NCBI GenBank assembly: GCA_944472135.2
Contig: OX235265.1
Span: forward strand, 88,754,984-88,818,983
Length of the DNA: 64,000 nucleotides
Direction of reading: 5' to 3'
Origin: Trichobilharzia regenti
Lineage: Eukaryota; Platyhelminthes; Trematoda; Strigeidida; Schistosomatidae
The notes beneath the pieces are model-generated. The model did no database searches. It had not been told where the DNA came from and saw only the letters and a program-made list of their open reading frames with translations. Made by a program: the position numbers and the translations under genes. Position 1 is the stretch's first letter, and each line of letters begins with the position of its first letter. Shown one piece after another: positions 10,267-18,973 of the stretch.

Positions 10267-12222
10267 ATGCCTGGGTCAAAGAAGGGACAGAGTGTCTTGG
10301 ATGCAAACAGGAAAGTAAGTCATGGTGACTTGTCTGTTAATTGTAACGATGTGTCTGATGTTAAACATGATATGGTTGATGGTACTGTTTCGCCGTCCAG
10401 GGATAATAGGAACATCAAACTCCCCAGGTTTGAACCACGATGTTTTGATGGAAACCCGGCTGATTATTTACAATTTGTAAAGGAGTTTGAGATCATGTTG
10501 AGTGGTTTTTTATTAAATGATGAATTGAAATTGATGTATTTGATGAGATATTGCACTGGAGATGCTGCAAGAGCTATACAGTGTTGTAAGTTTATGAAGC
10601 CAAAAGAGGGCTACGATGAGGCTATGAGCATATTACGCCAAAGGTTTGGAAGACCCTCGATGATTGCAGGGAAATTATTCGAGGCTGTTAAGGGTAATGG
10701 TGGTCAATTACAGGATGACTCCCAGGCACTCACTGAGTTTTTAGATAATTTGCTAATTTACAAGAATGGTATGATTTCGATGAATCGAATGAGTGATCTC
10801 AACTCGAGTTTTATACTAGAAGTAATTGCGAGACGCCTACCTACTCGACTGCAAAGGAAGTGGGTGAAGATAAGCTCCCGTATGGAGGATGAGGGTATCG
10901 AGCCAAAGTTTGATGATATCCTGAAACTGGTAAATACTAGTGTCAATCAATCTATGAGCAAGTTCGCCAGTCTGTTAGATCTCACCCCTAGAATAGAGCA
11001 GTCTGAGGGTAAAACGCACTCATTGATGACGAGTAGGCCTCAGAGAGGTGGATATCGAGAAAGCTCCATGATGTCTAGTAATGCATATAGACCTAGTGAG
11101 TGTAACAGGTTTCGTAATACATCCTCAACAGATAAGTTACAAGATGCAAGACAAACACGGTTTTGTTTCACACGTGTGCAAGAGGTGCATACAGAAGTGA
11201 ACTGTGAACCAGTGAGCAAGTTCAGTGATAAGCTAAGTGTAAACTCCAGGCCTTACTCCGAATTGTGTGACGATAACGTTGTTGTGAAGAAGTCTGTAGT
11301 TGCAACTGGTAAGCCGTTGCTGAATAGAGTGTCACAGAATAGAGTTACTGCTTCAGAGTGGAGTTCTGACTCCAAAAGTTTACAAAGTATAACTAGTCAG
11401 AGTGAAGATGTAAAACCTTTAATGATTTGTGAGGAGGAACCAAAATTGTCTACTTCTGTTATTAAAGAGTTTGAAAATGATGAACTTGACGGTAAATTGG
11501 ATATATGTGATAATGATCATGATAGTGCAGATTTGTCTTTGGTTGATCATTATGAGATGCGGGATATGCCTACTACTGCTAAGTTAAATAAAGGTTCTGT
11601 ACAACTACAACGTGAAGTAGAATTGAATGCAGATGCAGTTCCAGAAGGTGTGCATACTTGTGAGACAGTCAGTGTAATTGATCAGCGTGTAGCCCACCTA
11701 TCATCAGATGATAGTGCTAAACCCGAACTAGTAGTGAAAGACAGCAGTGGTGGTAATCTTGCAGTTGGACAACTATCTGAAAGCCGAAAAAGAACAGCTT
11801 CTGATCCACCACTAAGTTCATCACCTTGTGTCAATCAGTCATCGTTGGTGCTGTCATCCGCAGTGAGACAGACACCCATCAACTCAAGTATCTTGTGCAA
11901 TGACTATGGTAGTATCAGTTCGTTTGAAAGGACGAATATCAATGGTCAGTTTAGTGTGGATAAGCCAAGTGTAAAGGAGAGAGTTATTGTTAAATTGACC
12001 TGCACGAATAAAGGCATTTCTAGTTTCAAGTCACTATTTGAATGTTATTATCTTTGGTGTAAATTACTCTGTTTCTATACTTGGTTGATGAGATATGGCG
12101 TGTGTATGTTGGTCATGTATATTCTACGATACAATGACATGAGCGGGTTACCGTTCAGATTTGAGGATATAGCTGATAGAAGGAAGTTAGCAAATGAACT
12201 CTGCGACGATTTTCCAACCTAG
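10267..12222 (+). CDS. BEL/Pao Gag-like protein, long form
   Basis: 651 codons. The first ~345 residues align with the 356-aa array Gag: MPGSKKGQ start and DUF1759-like region at 51-190. The following ~270 residues, absent from the array units, are Ser/Glu/Asp-rich. A strongly hydrophobic Trp/Tyr/Cys-rich stretch follows near residues 600-630 (CYYLWCKLLCFYTWLMRY). That stretch may be a membrane segment, or a remnant of the linker between RNase H and integrase in BEL Pol, which would mean an internal pol deletion; this is inference. The knuckle-like site reads C, R, H, C, so the second Cys is missing. A GTAAGT splice donor lies at 10315. The shared start Met and leader fix the start. Confidence 0.75.
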   Translation: MPGSKKGQSVLDANRKVSHGDLSVNCNDVSDVKHDMVDGTVSPSRDNRNIKLPRFEPRCFDGNPADYLQFVKEFEIMLSGFLLNDELKLMYLMRYCTGDAARAIQCCKFMKPKEGYDEAMSILRQRFGRPSMIAGKLFEAVKGNGGQLQDDSQALTEFLDNLLIYKNGMISMNRMSDLNSSFILEVIARRLPTRLQRKWVKISSRMEDEGIEPKFDDILKLVNTSVNQSMSKFASLLDLTPRIEQSEGKTHSLMTSRPQRGGYRESSMMSSNAYRPSECNRFRNTSSTDKLQDARQTRFCFTRVQEVHTEVNCEPVSKFSDKLSVNSRPYSELCDDNVVVKKSVVATGKPLLNRVSQNRVTASEWSSDSKSLQSITSQSEDVKPLMICEEEPKLSTSVIKEFENDELDGKLDICDNDHDSADLSLVDHYEMRDMPTTAKLNKGSVQLQREVELNADAVPEGVHTCETVSVIDQRVAHLSSDDSAKPELVVKDSSGGNLAVGQLSESRKRTASDPPLSSSPCVNQSSLVLSSAVRQTPINSSILCNDYGSISSFERTNINGQFSVDKPSVKERVIVKLTCTNKGISSFKSLFECYYLWCKLLCFYTWLMRYGVCMLVMYILRYNDMSGLPFRFEDIADRRKLANELCDDFPT

Positions 12223-12224
12223 GG

Positions 12225-12472
12225 CGTCAACCTGAGAAGGGTTGTAGGCGTACTGCTGTAAGTCCTACAGTTCTTCAAGGGTAGTTTGTCGTGTCGGAAT
12301 CCACAACATTTGATGTAGTCATTGTACATATGTTTGTGTTAAATAGTTGCGAGTTCCAATTATTGTAATTGTTGGTTAATCTTGTTTGTGTCCGGACATT
12401 CCACAACTTACAATCGTCAACCTGTGAAGGGTTGCAGGCGTACTGGTGTAAGTCCTGCAATTCTTCAAAGGA
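12225..12472 (+). repeat. Two copies of a ~58-nt hairpin repeat in the BEL 3' region
   Basis: Copies at 12225-12282 and 12415-12472 share CGTCAACCTG...AGGCGTACTG...TAAGTCCT...TTCTTCAA. Copy 1 pairs TGTAGG (12243-12248) with CCTACA (12264-12269). Copy 2 pairs TTGCAGG (12432-12438) with CCTGCAA (12454-12460). The U-A to C-G exchange keeps the stem paired. Related copies occur at 36130, 36324 and 36507. The function is unknown; RNA packaging, export or 3'-end control are possible. Confidence 0.7.
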
Positions 12473-12703
12473 ATTCAATCAAGACATGATCGGCGAGGTT
12501 GTTTGTACTGTTTGTATATATGTGTGGTGTGTTCTATCAATTGGTGTTTTTTGGATTCATTGTGTTTACTTGTTGTTTTCGTATCTTGTTGTTATTGCGT
12601 AATTTTGTAAAATTTTCGTCGTGATTACTTCTGAAGTTGTTTCTAGTCTTCTACGTCCATGAATGAATTGATTGATGTTAGAGACAGCAGATTGGTCGTA
12701 TAC

Positions 12704-13176
12704 GCCGGGGAGGCTAGGCTATTGCTGAGAATGAAATGCACACGGAGATAATTGTTAGCTGCGATCCCACACGCCGGGGAGAAAGAGTGTAAACGACTGA
12801 GGCTCGCATGCGTCACCGCTACTAGAACTGAGGCAGAATGAGTGACAAGCGACTGCAGTAGTAATTGGTAGTGAGTAGATAAGACGATGTGCGTAGAGTA
12901 TCATGAGGTGCTGCTATGGTCACGTTGCATTCTGCAAGAGTCATTCTAGCAAGTGGCGATTGTGTTGCAAGATGTCAAGAGGAGGTCTCTGTCTGGAGGC
13001 GCAGGTTGTTATTGATGTGTGAGATTGTGCTGTGGGTATGCTTGTGGTGTGTTGGCTTTTCTGTTTGTTTTCCATTTCAGCTCTGTCCGTGTGACCCAGG
13101 TTCTCGCAATGGCACCCAAGTCAACGTGCATTGGTCGTGAAGGAAAAAAGGGTTGGATCCCTTTTTTGCCGGGGAG
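12704..13176 (+). other. Three GCCGGGGAG motifs, the last abutting the 3' LTR (PPT-like)
   Basis: The 9-mer GCCGGGGAG occurs at 12704-12712, 12773-12781 and 13168-13176; the last ends exactly one base before the LTR at 13177, the polypurine-tract position. An AAAAAAGGG/CCCTTTTTT hairpin (13144-13167) directly precedes it. A pyrimidine-rich splice-acceptor-like site ends at 13080 (TTTCCATTTCAG). Confidence 0.6.
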
Positions 13177-13550
13177 TGTCAATGGAGTTGAAGATTGAAC
13201 GATCAATTCTTGGTTGTTTGCTCAAAATCAACTTCCTCGATTTTCGCGGAGGCATCAATACGACAGTCATCGTCTCATCGGTCGCTGTTCAGAAAGAAGA
13301 GTTAAATATCGTCAGAAGTAACATAACGATTTATTATTGTAATATTTGTTTACAGACCTTAGTTTTCTTAGTTTGCTTAGTGATACTTGATCTATATGCT
13401 GGTGTAACAATACATAATACTCAAGTCAACAATTGGTGTTTTGGTTTTTTCGTCCGTTATAACTAAGCGTTTCTGAAAACTCAAAGGAACAGCGTGGGCC
13501 CGAGCGTAGCGAGAGCTGGGCATTACCGGTTTATGAGACGGTAGCTGACA
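13177..13550 (+). repeat. 3' LTR of the gag-only BEL element
   Basis: 374 bp, identical by eye to 9749-10122, followed by the CAATA duplication. The unit 2 leader resumes at 13556 with TCTGGAACG. Confidence 0.9.
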
Positions 13551-13590
13551 CAATATCTGGAACGTTTTTGGAATTGGGTCAAGTTCAACA

Positions 13591-14661
13591 ATGCCTGGGT
13601 CAAAGAAGGGACAGAGCGTCTTGGATGCAAACAGGAAAGTAAGTCATGGTGACTTGTCTGTTAATTGTAACGATGTGTCTGATGTTAAACATGACATGGT
13701 TGATGTTACTGTTTCGCCGTTCAAAGATAATAGGAACATCAAACTCCCTAAATTTGAACCACGGTGTTTTGATGGAAACCCGGCTGATTATTTACAATTT
13801 GTAAAGGAGTTTGAGATCATGTTGAGTAGTTTTCTATTAAGTGATGAATTGAAATTGATGTATTTGATGAGGTATTGCACTGGAGTTGCTGCAAGAGCTA
13901 TACAGCGCTGTAAGTTTACGAAGCCAAAAGAGGGCTGCTACGAGGCTGTGAGTATACTACGCCAAAGGTTTGGAAGACCTTCGATGATTGTAAGGAACGT
14001 ATTCGAGGCTGTTAAAGGTAACGCCAGTCAACTTCAAGACGACTCCAAGGCACTTACTGAGTTTTTGGATAATTCGCTGATTTACAAGAATGCATTGATT
14101 TCGATGAATTGCATGAGTGACCCCAACTCGAGTTTTATACTAGAAGTAATAGCAAGACGCCTACCTACTCGACTGCAAAGGAAGTGGGTGAAGATAATCT
14201 CCCGTATGGAGGATGAAGGTATCGAGCCAAAATTTGATGATATCCTGAAACTAGTAAAAGATAGTGTCAATCAATCTATGAGCACGTTTGCCAGTCTATT
14301 GAATCTCACCCTTAGAATAGAGCAGTCTGAGGGTAAAACGCAATCACTGATGACGAATAGGCCTCAGAGAGGTGGATATCGAGAAGGCTCCATGATGTCT
14401 AGTAATGCATATAGACCTAGTGAGTGTAACAGGTTTCGTAGTACATCCTCAACAGATAAGTTCCAAGATGCAAGACAAACACGGTTGTGTTTTGCATGTT
14501 TGCAAGAGGTGCATACAAAGGTGAGCTGTGAATCAGTGAGCAAGTTTAGTGATAAGCTAAATGTGAAATCAAGGTCTGACCCCGAATTGTGTGAGGACAA
14601 TAGCATGGTGAAGAAACCTGTAGTTGCAATTAGTAAGCCTGTCAATGTAGTTGAAGTTTGA
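13591..14661 (+). CDS. BEL/Pao Gag-like protein, unit 2
   Basis: 356 codons, same architecture as unit 1. C303 is present here, giving a complete zinc knuckle C300-X2-C303-X4-H308-X4-C313. Private changes are T110, L241 and V356; V356 is encoded by the first bases of the diverged unit 3 LTR. Diagnostic residues: K45, C116, V120, C303. Its own LTR lies 6-10 kb upstream because two elements are inserted between, so this copy is probably not transcribed from that LTR as a simple unit. Confidence 0.75.
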   Translation: MPGSKKGQSVLDANRKVSHGDLSVNCNDVSDVKHDMVDVTVSPFKDNRNIKLPKFEPRCFDGNPADYLQFVKEFEIMLSSFLLSDELKLMYLMRYCTGVAARAIQRCKFTKPKEGCYEAVSILRQRFGRPSMIVRNVFEAVKGNASQLQDDSKALTEFLDNSLIYKNALISMNCMSDPNSSFILEVIARRLPTRLQRKWVKIISRMEDEGIEPKFDDILKLVKDSVNQSMSTFASLLNLTLRIEQSEGKTQSLMTNRPQRGGYREGSMMSSNAYRPSECNRFRSTSSTDKFQDARQTRLCFACLQEVHTKVSCESVSKFSDKLNVKSRSDPELCEDNSMVKKPVVAISKPVNVVEV

Positions 14662-14997
14662 ACGATCAATTCATGGTTGTTTGCTCAAAACCAACTTCCC
14701 CAATTTTCGCGGAGGCATCAATACGACAGTCATCGTCTCATCGGTCGCTGATCAATAAGAAGAGTGAAACATCGTCAGAAGTAATACAATGAATTATTAT
14801 TGTGATATTTGTTTTCAGTCCTTAGTTCGCTTATTCTTTTTATATGTTGGTGTAACAATAAAGAAATATCAAACGGCAGATCGGTGTTTTGGCTTTTTCG
14901 TCCGTTATAACTAAGCGTTTCTGAAATCTTCGGAGAACAGCGTGGGCCCGAGCGTAGCGATAGCTGAGCATTAACGGTTTATGAAACGTGATCGACA
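14640..14997 (+). repeat. Diverged BEL LTR, unit 3
   Basis: 358 bp, begins TGTCAATG and ends GATCGACA. About the first 110 bases match the array LTR; the rest is a different variant that keeps CAATAAAG. It is joined directly to gag codon ~94, so the leader and gag start are missing (422 bp). Confidence 0.8.
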
Positions 14998-15525
14998 GAG
15001 GTATTGCACTGGAGTTGCTGCAAGAGCTATACAGCGCTGTAAGTTTACGAATCCAAAAGAGGGCTACTACGAGGCTATGAGTATACTACGCCAAATGTTT
15101 GGAAGACCTTCGATGATTGTAAGGAACGTATTCGAGGCTGTTAAAGGTAACGCCAGTCAACTTCAAGACGACTCCAAGGCACTTACTGAGTTTTTGGATA
15201 ATTCGCTGATTTACAAGAATGCATTGATTTCGATGAATTGCATGAGTGACCCCAACTCGAGTTTTATACTAGAAGTAATAGCAAGACGCCTACCTACTCG
15301 ACTGCAAAGGAAGTGGGTGAAGATAATCTCCCGTATGGAGGATGAAGGTATCGAGCCAAAATTTGATGATATCCTGAAACTAGTAAAAGATAGTGTCAAT
15401 CAATCTATGAGCACGTTTGCCAGTCTATTGAATCTCACCCCTAGAATAGAGCAGTCTGAGGGTAAAACGCAATCACTGATGACGAATAGGCCTCAGAGAG
15501 GTGGATATCGAGAAGGCTCCGTGAT

Positions 15526-16076
15526 CCAATATCCAATATCCAATATCGTTTTTACGAGCTAGTATAAACCAATTTGATTTCTTTGTGCTCGCCTCTTGAT
15601 TGTGAGGTATAGGTTCTTGATCTTCGGTAAACTTCTGCGTAGCTTGTCCCGCCACTCGACTGTCGTAGCTTTGGTTGACTCCAAAGGGAGTAGTGCTGGG
15701 ATTAATTATATGTGGTTTGTAGTATGAGGTATGTTAAGACTGTTACTACTGTGATTGGAGTTGATCCTTTCGCCAGTTAGTCCTTCGGTATTGTCGACAA
15801 GAGAAAAGAGATAGTAATAATAATAATAATAATATAATAATAATAATAATAATAGATATAATTAGTGAAGCTATTCAGACTAAGAGACAGAAACGAAAAT
15901 AGGAAACGTAACAACAGTCAGCTCATGAAGTTTGAAGAATAATATATATATCGGTAATAGTAATAATAATAATAGTAATTATAATATTAATAAGTTGTCA
16001 GGAGAGTAAGACGGGAGAGAATGTAAAGAAGTAAAATGACGAGTTTAATTATCTACCCTGATTGGTAAATGCGATT
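15526..16076 (-). other. CR1 LINE 3' UTR and heptamer tail
   Basis: Contains three GATATTG repeats at the extreme 3' end, a (TAA)n microsatellite around 15814-15854 and a second TAA-rich patch near 15957-15992. There is no coding potential. Confidence 0.75.
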
Positions 16077-18875
16077 TTAAGGAGATAGGCCATTTGGATG
16101 CAGTCCTTGTATCGCTGCATGGTTGTCCAGCCTTCGCTTAAAGGCGTCCAAAGACGGTGCCATAGCTACATCTGCCGGTAAGGAATTCCAGGGACGACAA
16201 ACCCGCAGTGAAAAGAAGTGGGAGCGCACCCGGGTCCTTGCCCTCTGGTGAGCTATCCTTCTGGGATTTCCACGTGGAAGCCTATACCTACTCAATGGCA
16301 GAACACCTTTGTTTGGGTGATTCTGGTCATTTGTTATTTTGTAGGCAGTAATCAAATCCCCCCTAAGCCGACGGTAACTAAGTGTGAACAGGCCTAATTT
16401 CTTCAGCCTTTCATCATATGGTTTGTTTCGGAGACCAACCACTCCTTTTGTTGCCCGTCGTTGGACTCTTTCCAAGAGGTTGGCATCTCTTCTCAGCATT
16501 GGGGGTGCAATAATATTATGCACCTCAAGGTGTGGCCTGACGTATGTTTTGTACAACATTAGAAAGAGCTCAGGAGTGAGTGCACCTAACTGTCTATGCG
16601 TAAAGTGTATGACCGCATATGCCCTCGCTACATCCCCTGTGTAATTTACGCTTGTGTCCATTTTTTCCGTTAGAACTAGACCTAAGTCGCGTTCCGACGT
16701 TGTGCAGGACAAGCTTTCATTGCACAGGGTGTAACTTGCATTCTGCAGTCTACAGGTGCGCAACTTCACTACTTTGCACTTTTTCAAGTTGAAAGTCATG
16801 CCACTGGCCACCGCCCAGTCTTCCAGAAGGTTTAGGTCTTCCTGTAGCCTATCTGAGTCCTCCGGACACTTTATCGCCCTCCATATTTTTACGTCGTCAG
16901 CGTACAGGAGAGTCGGGCAGCTCAGACGGCGTGGTAGATCATTGATGAAAATCAAAAACATCAGTGGTCCTAGGATAGAACCCTGCGACACTCCTGATGA
17001 CGATCTGTGCCAAGATGATCGGACTCGGTTAACCTTAGTGCAAAATTGCCTGTCGGCTAGGTAGTCCTTCAACCATGACAGAAGTGGCTCACCTATGCCT
17101 GCCTGTCTTATTTTATGTAGGAGAAGGTCATGGTGAACAGTGTCAAATGCCTTCTCAAAGTCTAGGAAGACCACATGGACTGGTACGTTCAAGTCCCAGC
17201 ATGATGTCCAGTCGTCCCAAGCTGACAGTAGGTTAGTGACGCAGGATCTGCCTTTTCTGAAACCATGTTGGGCTTCATGCAGTATATTAGTCCTATCGAA
17301 ATATTCCCTGATGTGGTCGTCAATAATACTTTCCAGTACTTTTGATACCACTGGGAGTAGAGCTACTGGTCTATAGCTAGCAGCGTTTTGCCTGTCCCCA
17401 CCCTTGAAGATTGGAGAAAGGATGGCTCTTTTCCACTCCCTTGGCAGGGTCCCCGAATCCATTGAGTGTTGGAACAAGTCGCACAGGGGTCTACAGAGAG
17501 CCTCGGCGCACTGTTTCAGAACAGATGGCCTGATGTCATCACAACCTGGGGACTTCCCAGGTATGAGTCGCTGTAGCTTCCTTAGTACTATTGCGGGGTT
17601 TATTTGGGGAGTAGTCGCTAGGTCTTCCTCCTCTGAAATAGTGGTGCCACCATTTTGGTCCGTAACTGTAATATCCACATTGCTGTTTAGCTGTTTAGCG
17701 AAGGCTGAACTGAATGTTTCAGCCATCTCCAGACTAGTGAGATATTGACCGTTTGGGCCTACTAAGGCGCATGCCCCTTGGTTTGTCGGTTTTCTTTCCG
17801 ACATGAATCGGTACAAGTTTTTAGGGTTTGATAGGAGTTTTTTAGCAAGGTTAGCCTGGAATGACCTTCTGTCCCTCCTAACTCTTGCATTACACCGGTT
17901 CCTGAGTTCGAGGTATGCATCATGGTCGGTCTGACTCTTAGATACACGCCACGTAAACCAAGCCCTCCGCTTTGCTTGCAGAATACGTTGCGTGCCTCTC
18001 TTCAACCATGACGTCTTTCTCTTAGGCTGTGTTGTGACTAAAGGGACGGTATCCGAGATTGCTGCATGGATAATCTTTTTTACCACTTCCCAGTGTTCAT
18101 CCACAGATAGGTCGTCCCATGCTAAGGGCCAGTCTGCGTCGGACAAGAGCCTCCGCATTTCAGCATAGTCAGCCTTGCTGTAGCACAGACATGGTCGCGT
18201 AACATCCCATTGCAAACGCTCACGGAGGACAAGATCGAAACCTATGACTGCATGGTCACTGCTTCCCAGAGGAGTCATGATCTGGACCTTTTCGACGAGT
18301 AGCTGGTCACTAGTTAGAATATAATCTAGTTTTGATGACTTTCCACTAGGGCCCCACCTAGTGTCGTCTCCAACATTCTCAGTCAGTCCCGTGTTTCGAA
18401 TAGTTTGCAGTAGGTTTCGGCCAAATTTTCCCTTAGCACACCCGGAGCCAAGGTTCAGTGATGGAGCATTGAAATCTCCAGCTATGGTGATTTGGTCGTA
18501 GCCCAAATCTCGTATTCCTGTGATAGTGCTGAGCAGTAGCTGATTGTGCTCTGCCCCACAGGTGGGAGATCGGTAGATGCCACCCAGTAAGTGCTTGGTG
18601 TGGCCTACGGTGAAATGACACCATATGGAGTCTGGGAGTTCGATAAGTGGTGGGTCCGTTGCGCGCACACATTTAAGTTGCCTATCAAAGTATATAGCAA
18701 CTCCCCCTCCTTCCTTATTATCCCTGTCTCTCCTGACCAGTACCATATCACCTATACTGATTTCATTGTCGGCGATAGTGGGGTTTAGCCACGTTTCAGT
18801 AAGAATGATTATTTTCAGTTGAAGGTGTGCTTGGAGATTTCGAAGTTCACCTACTTTCCCTCTCAGCCCCCTCAC
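16077..18875 (-). CDS. CR1 LINE ORF2: endonuclease-reverse transcriptase
   Basis: 932 codons from the listed GTG (read as Met by convention). The frame is open further upstream to about 18990 (text SCLYSNVRGL), with no ATG, so translation probably depends on ORF1 (-1 shift or reinitiation). The exonuclease-endonuclease-phosphatase domain shows TETW with E27, YRSP 101-104, GDFN 133-136, LDYIL 183-187 and SDH 206-208. The RT spans about 480-740 with FLDFEKAFDTV (D572), GVSQGSILGP and YADD at 658-661. A CR1-type thumb/C-terminal domain follows with RRATKGVVGL and YRRLRGDLI. The frame is intact and the catalytic residues are present. It acts on chromosomal DNA by target-primed reverse transcription. 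Confidence 0.92.
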   Translation of the reverse strand: MRGLRGKVGELRNLQAHLQLKIIILTETWLNPTIADNEISIGDMVLVRRDRDNKEGGGVAIYFDRQLKCVRATDPPLIELPDSIWCHFTVGHTKHLLGGIYRSPTCGAEHNQLLLSTITGIRDLGYDQITIAGDFNAPSLNLGSGCAKGKFGRNLLQTIRNTGLTENVGDDTRWGPSGKSSKLDYILTSDQLLVEKVQIMTPLGSSDHAVIGFDLVLRERLQWDVTRPCLCYSKADYAEMRRLLSDADWPLAWDDLSVDEHWEVVKKIIHAAISDTVPLVTTQPKRKTSWLKRGTQRILQAKRRAWFTWRVSKSQTDHDAYLELRNRCNARVRRDRRSFQANLAKKLLSNPKNLYRFMSERKPTNQGACALVGPNGQYLTSLEMAETFSSAFAKQLNSNVDITVTDQNGGTTISEEEDLATTPQINPAIVLRKLQRLIPGKSPGCDDIRPSVLKQCAEALCRPLCDLFQHSMDSGTLPREWKRAILSPIFKGGDRQNAASYRPVALLPVVSKVLESIIDDHIREYFDRTNILHEAQHGFRKGRSCVTNLLSAWDDWTSCWDLNVPVHVVFLDFEKAFDTVHHDLLLHKIRQAGIGEPLLSWLKDYLADRQFCTKVNRVRSSWHRSSSGVSQGSILGPLMFLIFINDLPRRLSCPTLLYADDVKIWRAIKCPEDSDRLQEDLNLLEDWAVASGMTFNLKKCKVVKLRTCRLQNASYTLCNESLSCTTSERDLGLVLTEKMDTSVNYTGDVARAYAVIHFTHRQLGALTPELFLMLYKTYVRPHLEVHNIIAPPMLRRDANLLERVQRRATKGVVGLRNKPYDERLKKLGLFTLSYRRLRGDLITAYKITNDQNHPNKGVLPLSRYRLPRGNPRRIAHQRARTRVRSHFFSLRVCRPWNSLPADVAMAPSLDAFKRRLDNHAAIQGLHPNGLSP

Positions 18876-18973
18876 ATTGCTATATAGGCAACTGACAGTG
18901 AGTCTAACAACCTCAGAGTGTTGTGGGGTAGTTGACGTGAAACCGTCTGCTGGTGGGGGACTTGATGTTGGAA

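Larger units (their letters stand above)
9749..13550 (+). mobile_element. Gag-only (non-autonomous) BEL/Pao element with apparently identical LTRs
   Basis: 3802 bp with two 374-bp LTRs (9749-10122, 13177-13550) in which no difference was found by eye. It is flanked by a 5-bp duplication CAATA (9744-9748, 13551-13555), the size expected for BEL/Pao. It interrupts the leader of array unit 2. The internal region has one 651-codon Gag-like ORF, two hairpin repeats, three GCCGGGGAG motifs and a hairpin just before the 3' LTR. No protease, RT, RNase H or integrase is present, so it must have been mobilised in trans. It belongs to a different LTR subfamily from the array units (374 versus 357 bp). 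Confidence 0.9.

Noticed and set aside
13550..13556. Leader deletion between the LTR at 13177 and CAATATCTGG
   Set aside because: CAATA is the target duplication of the inserted element; the missing leader is present at 9639-9748.
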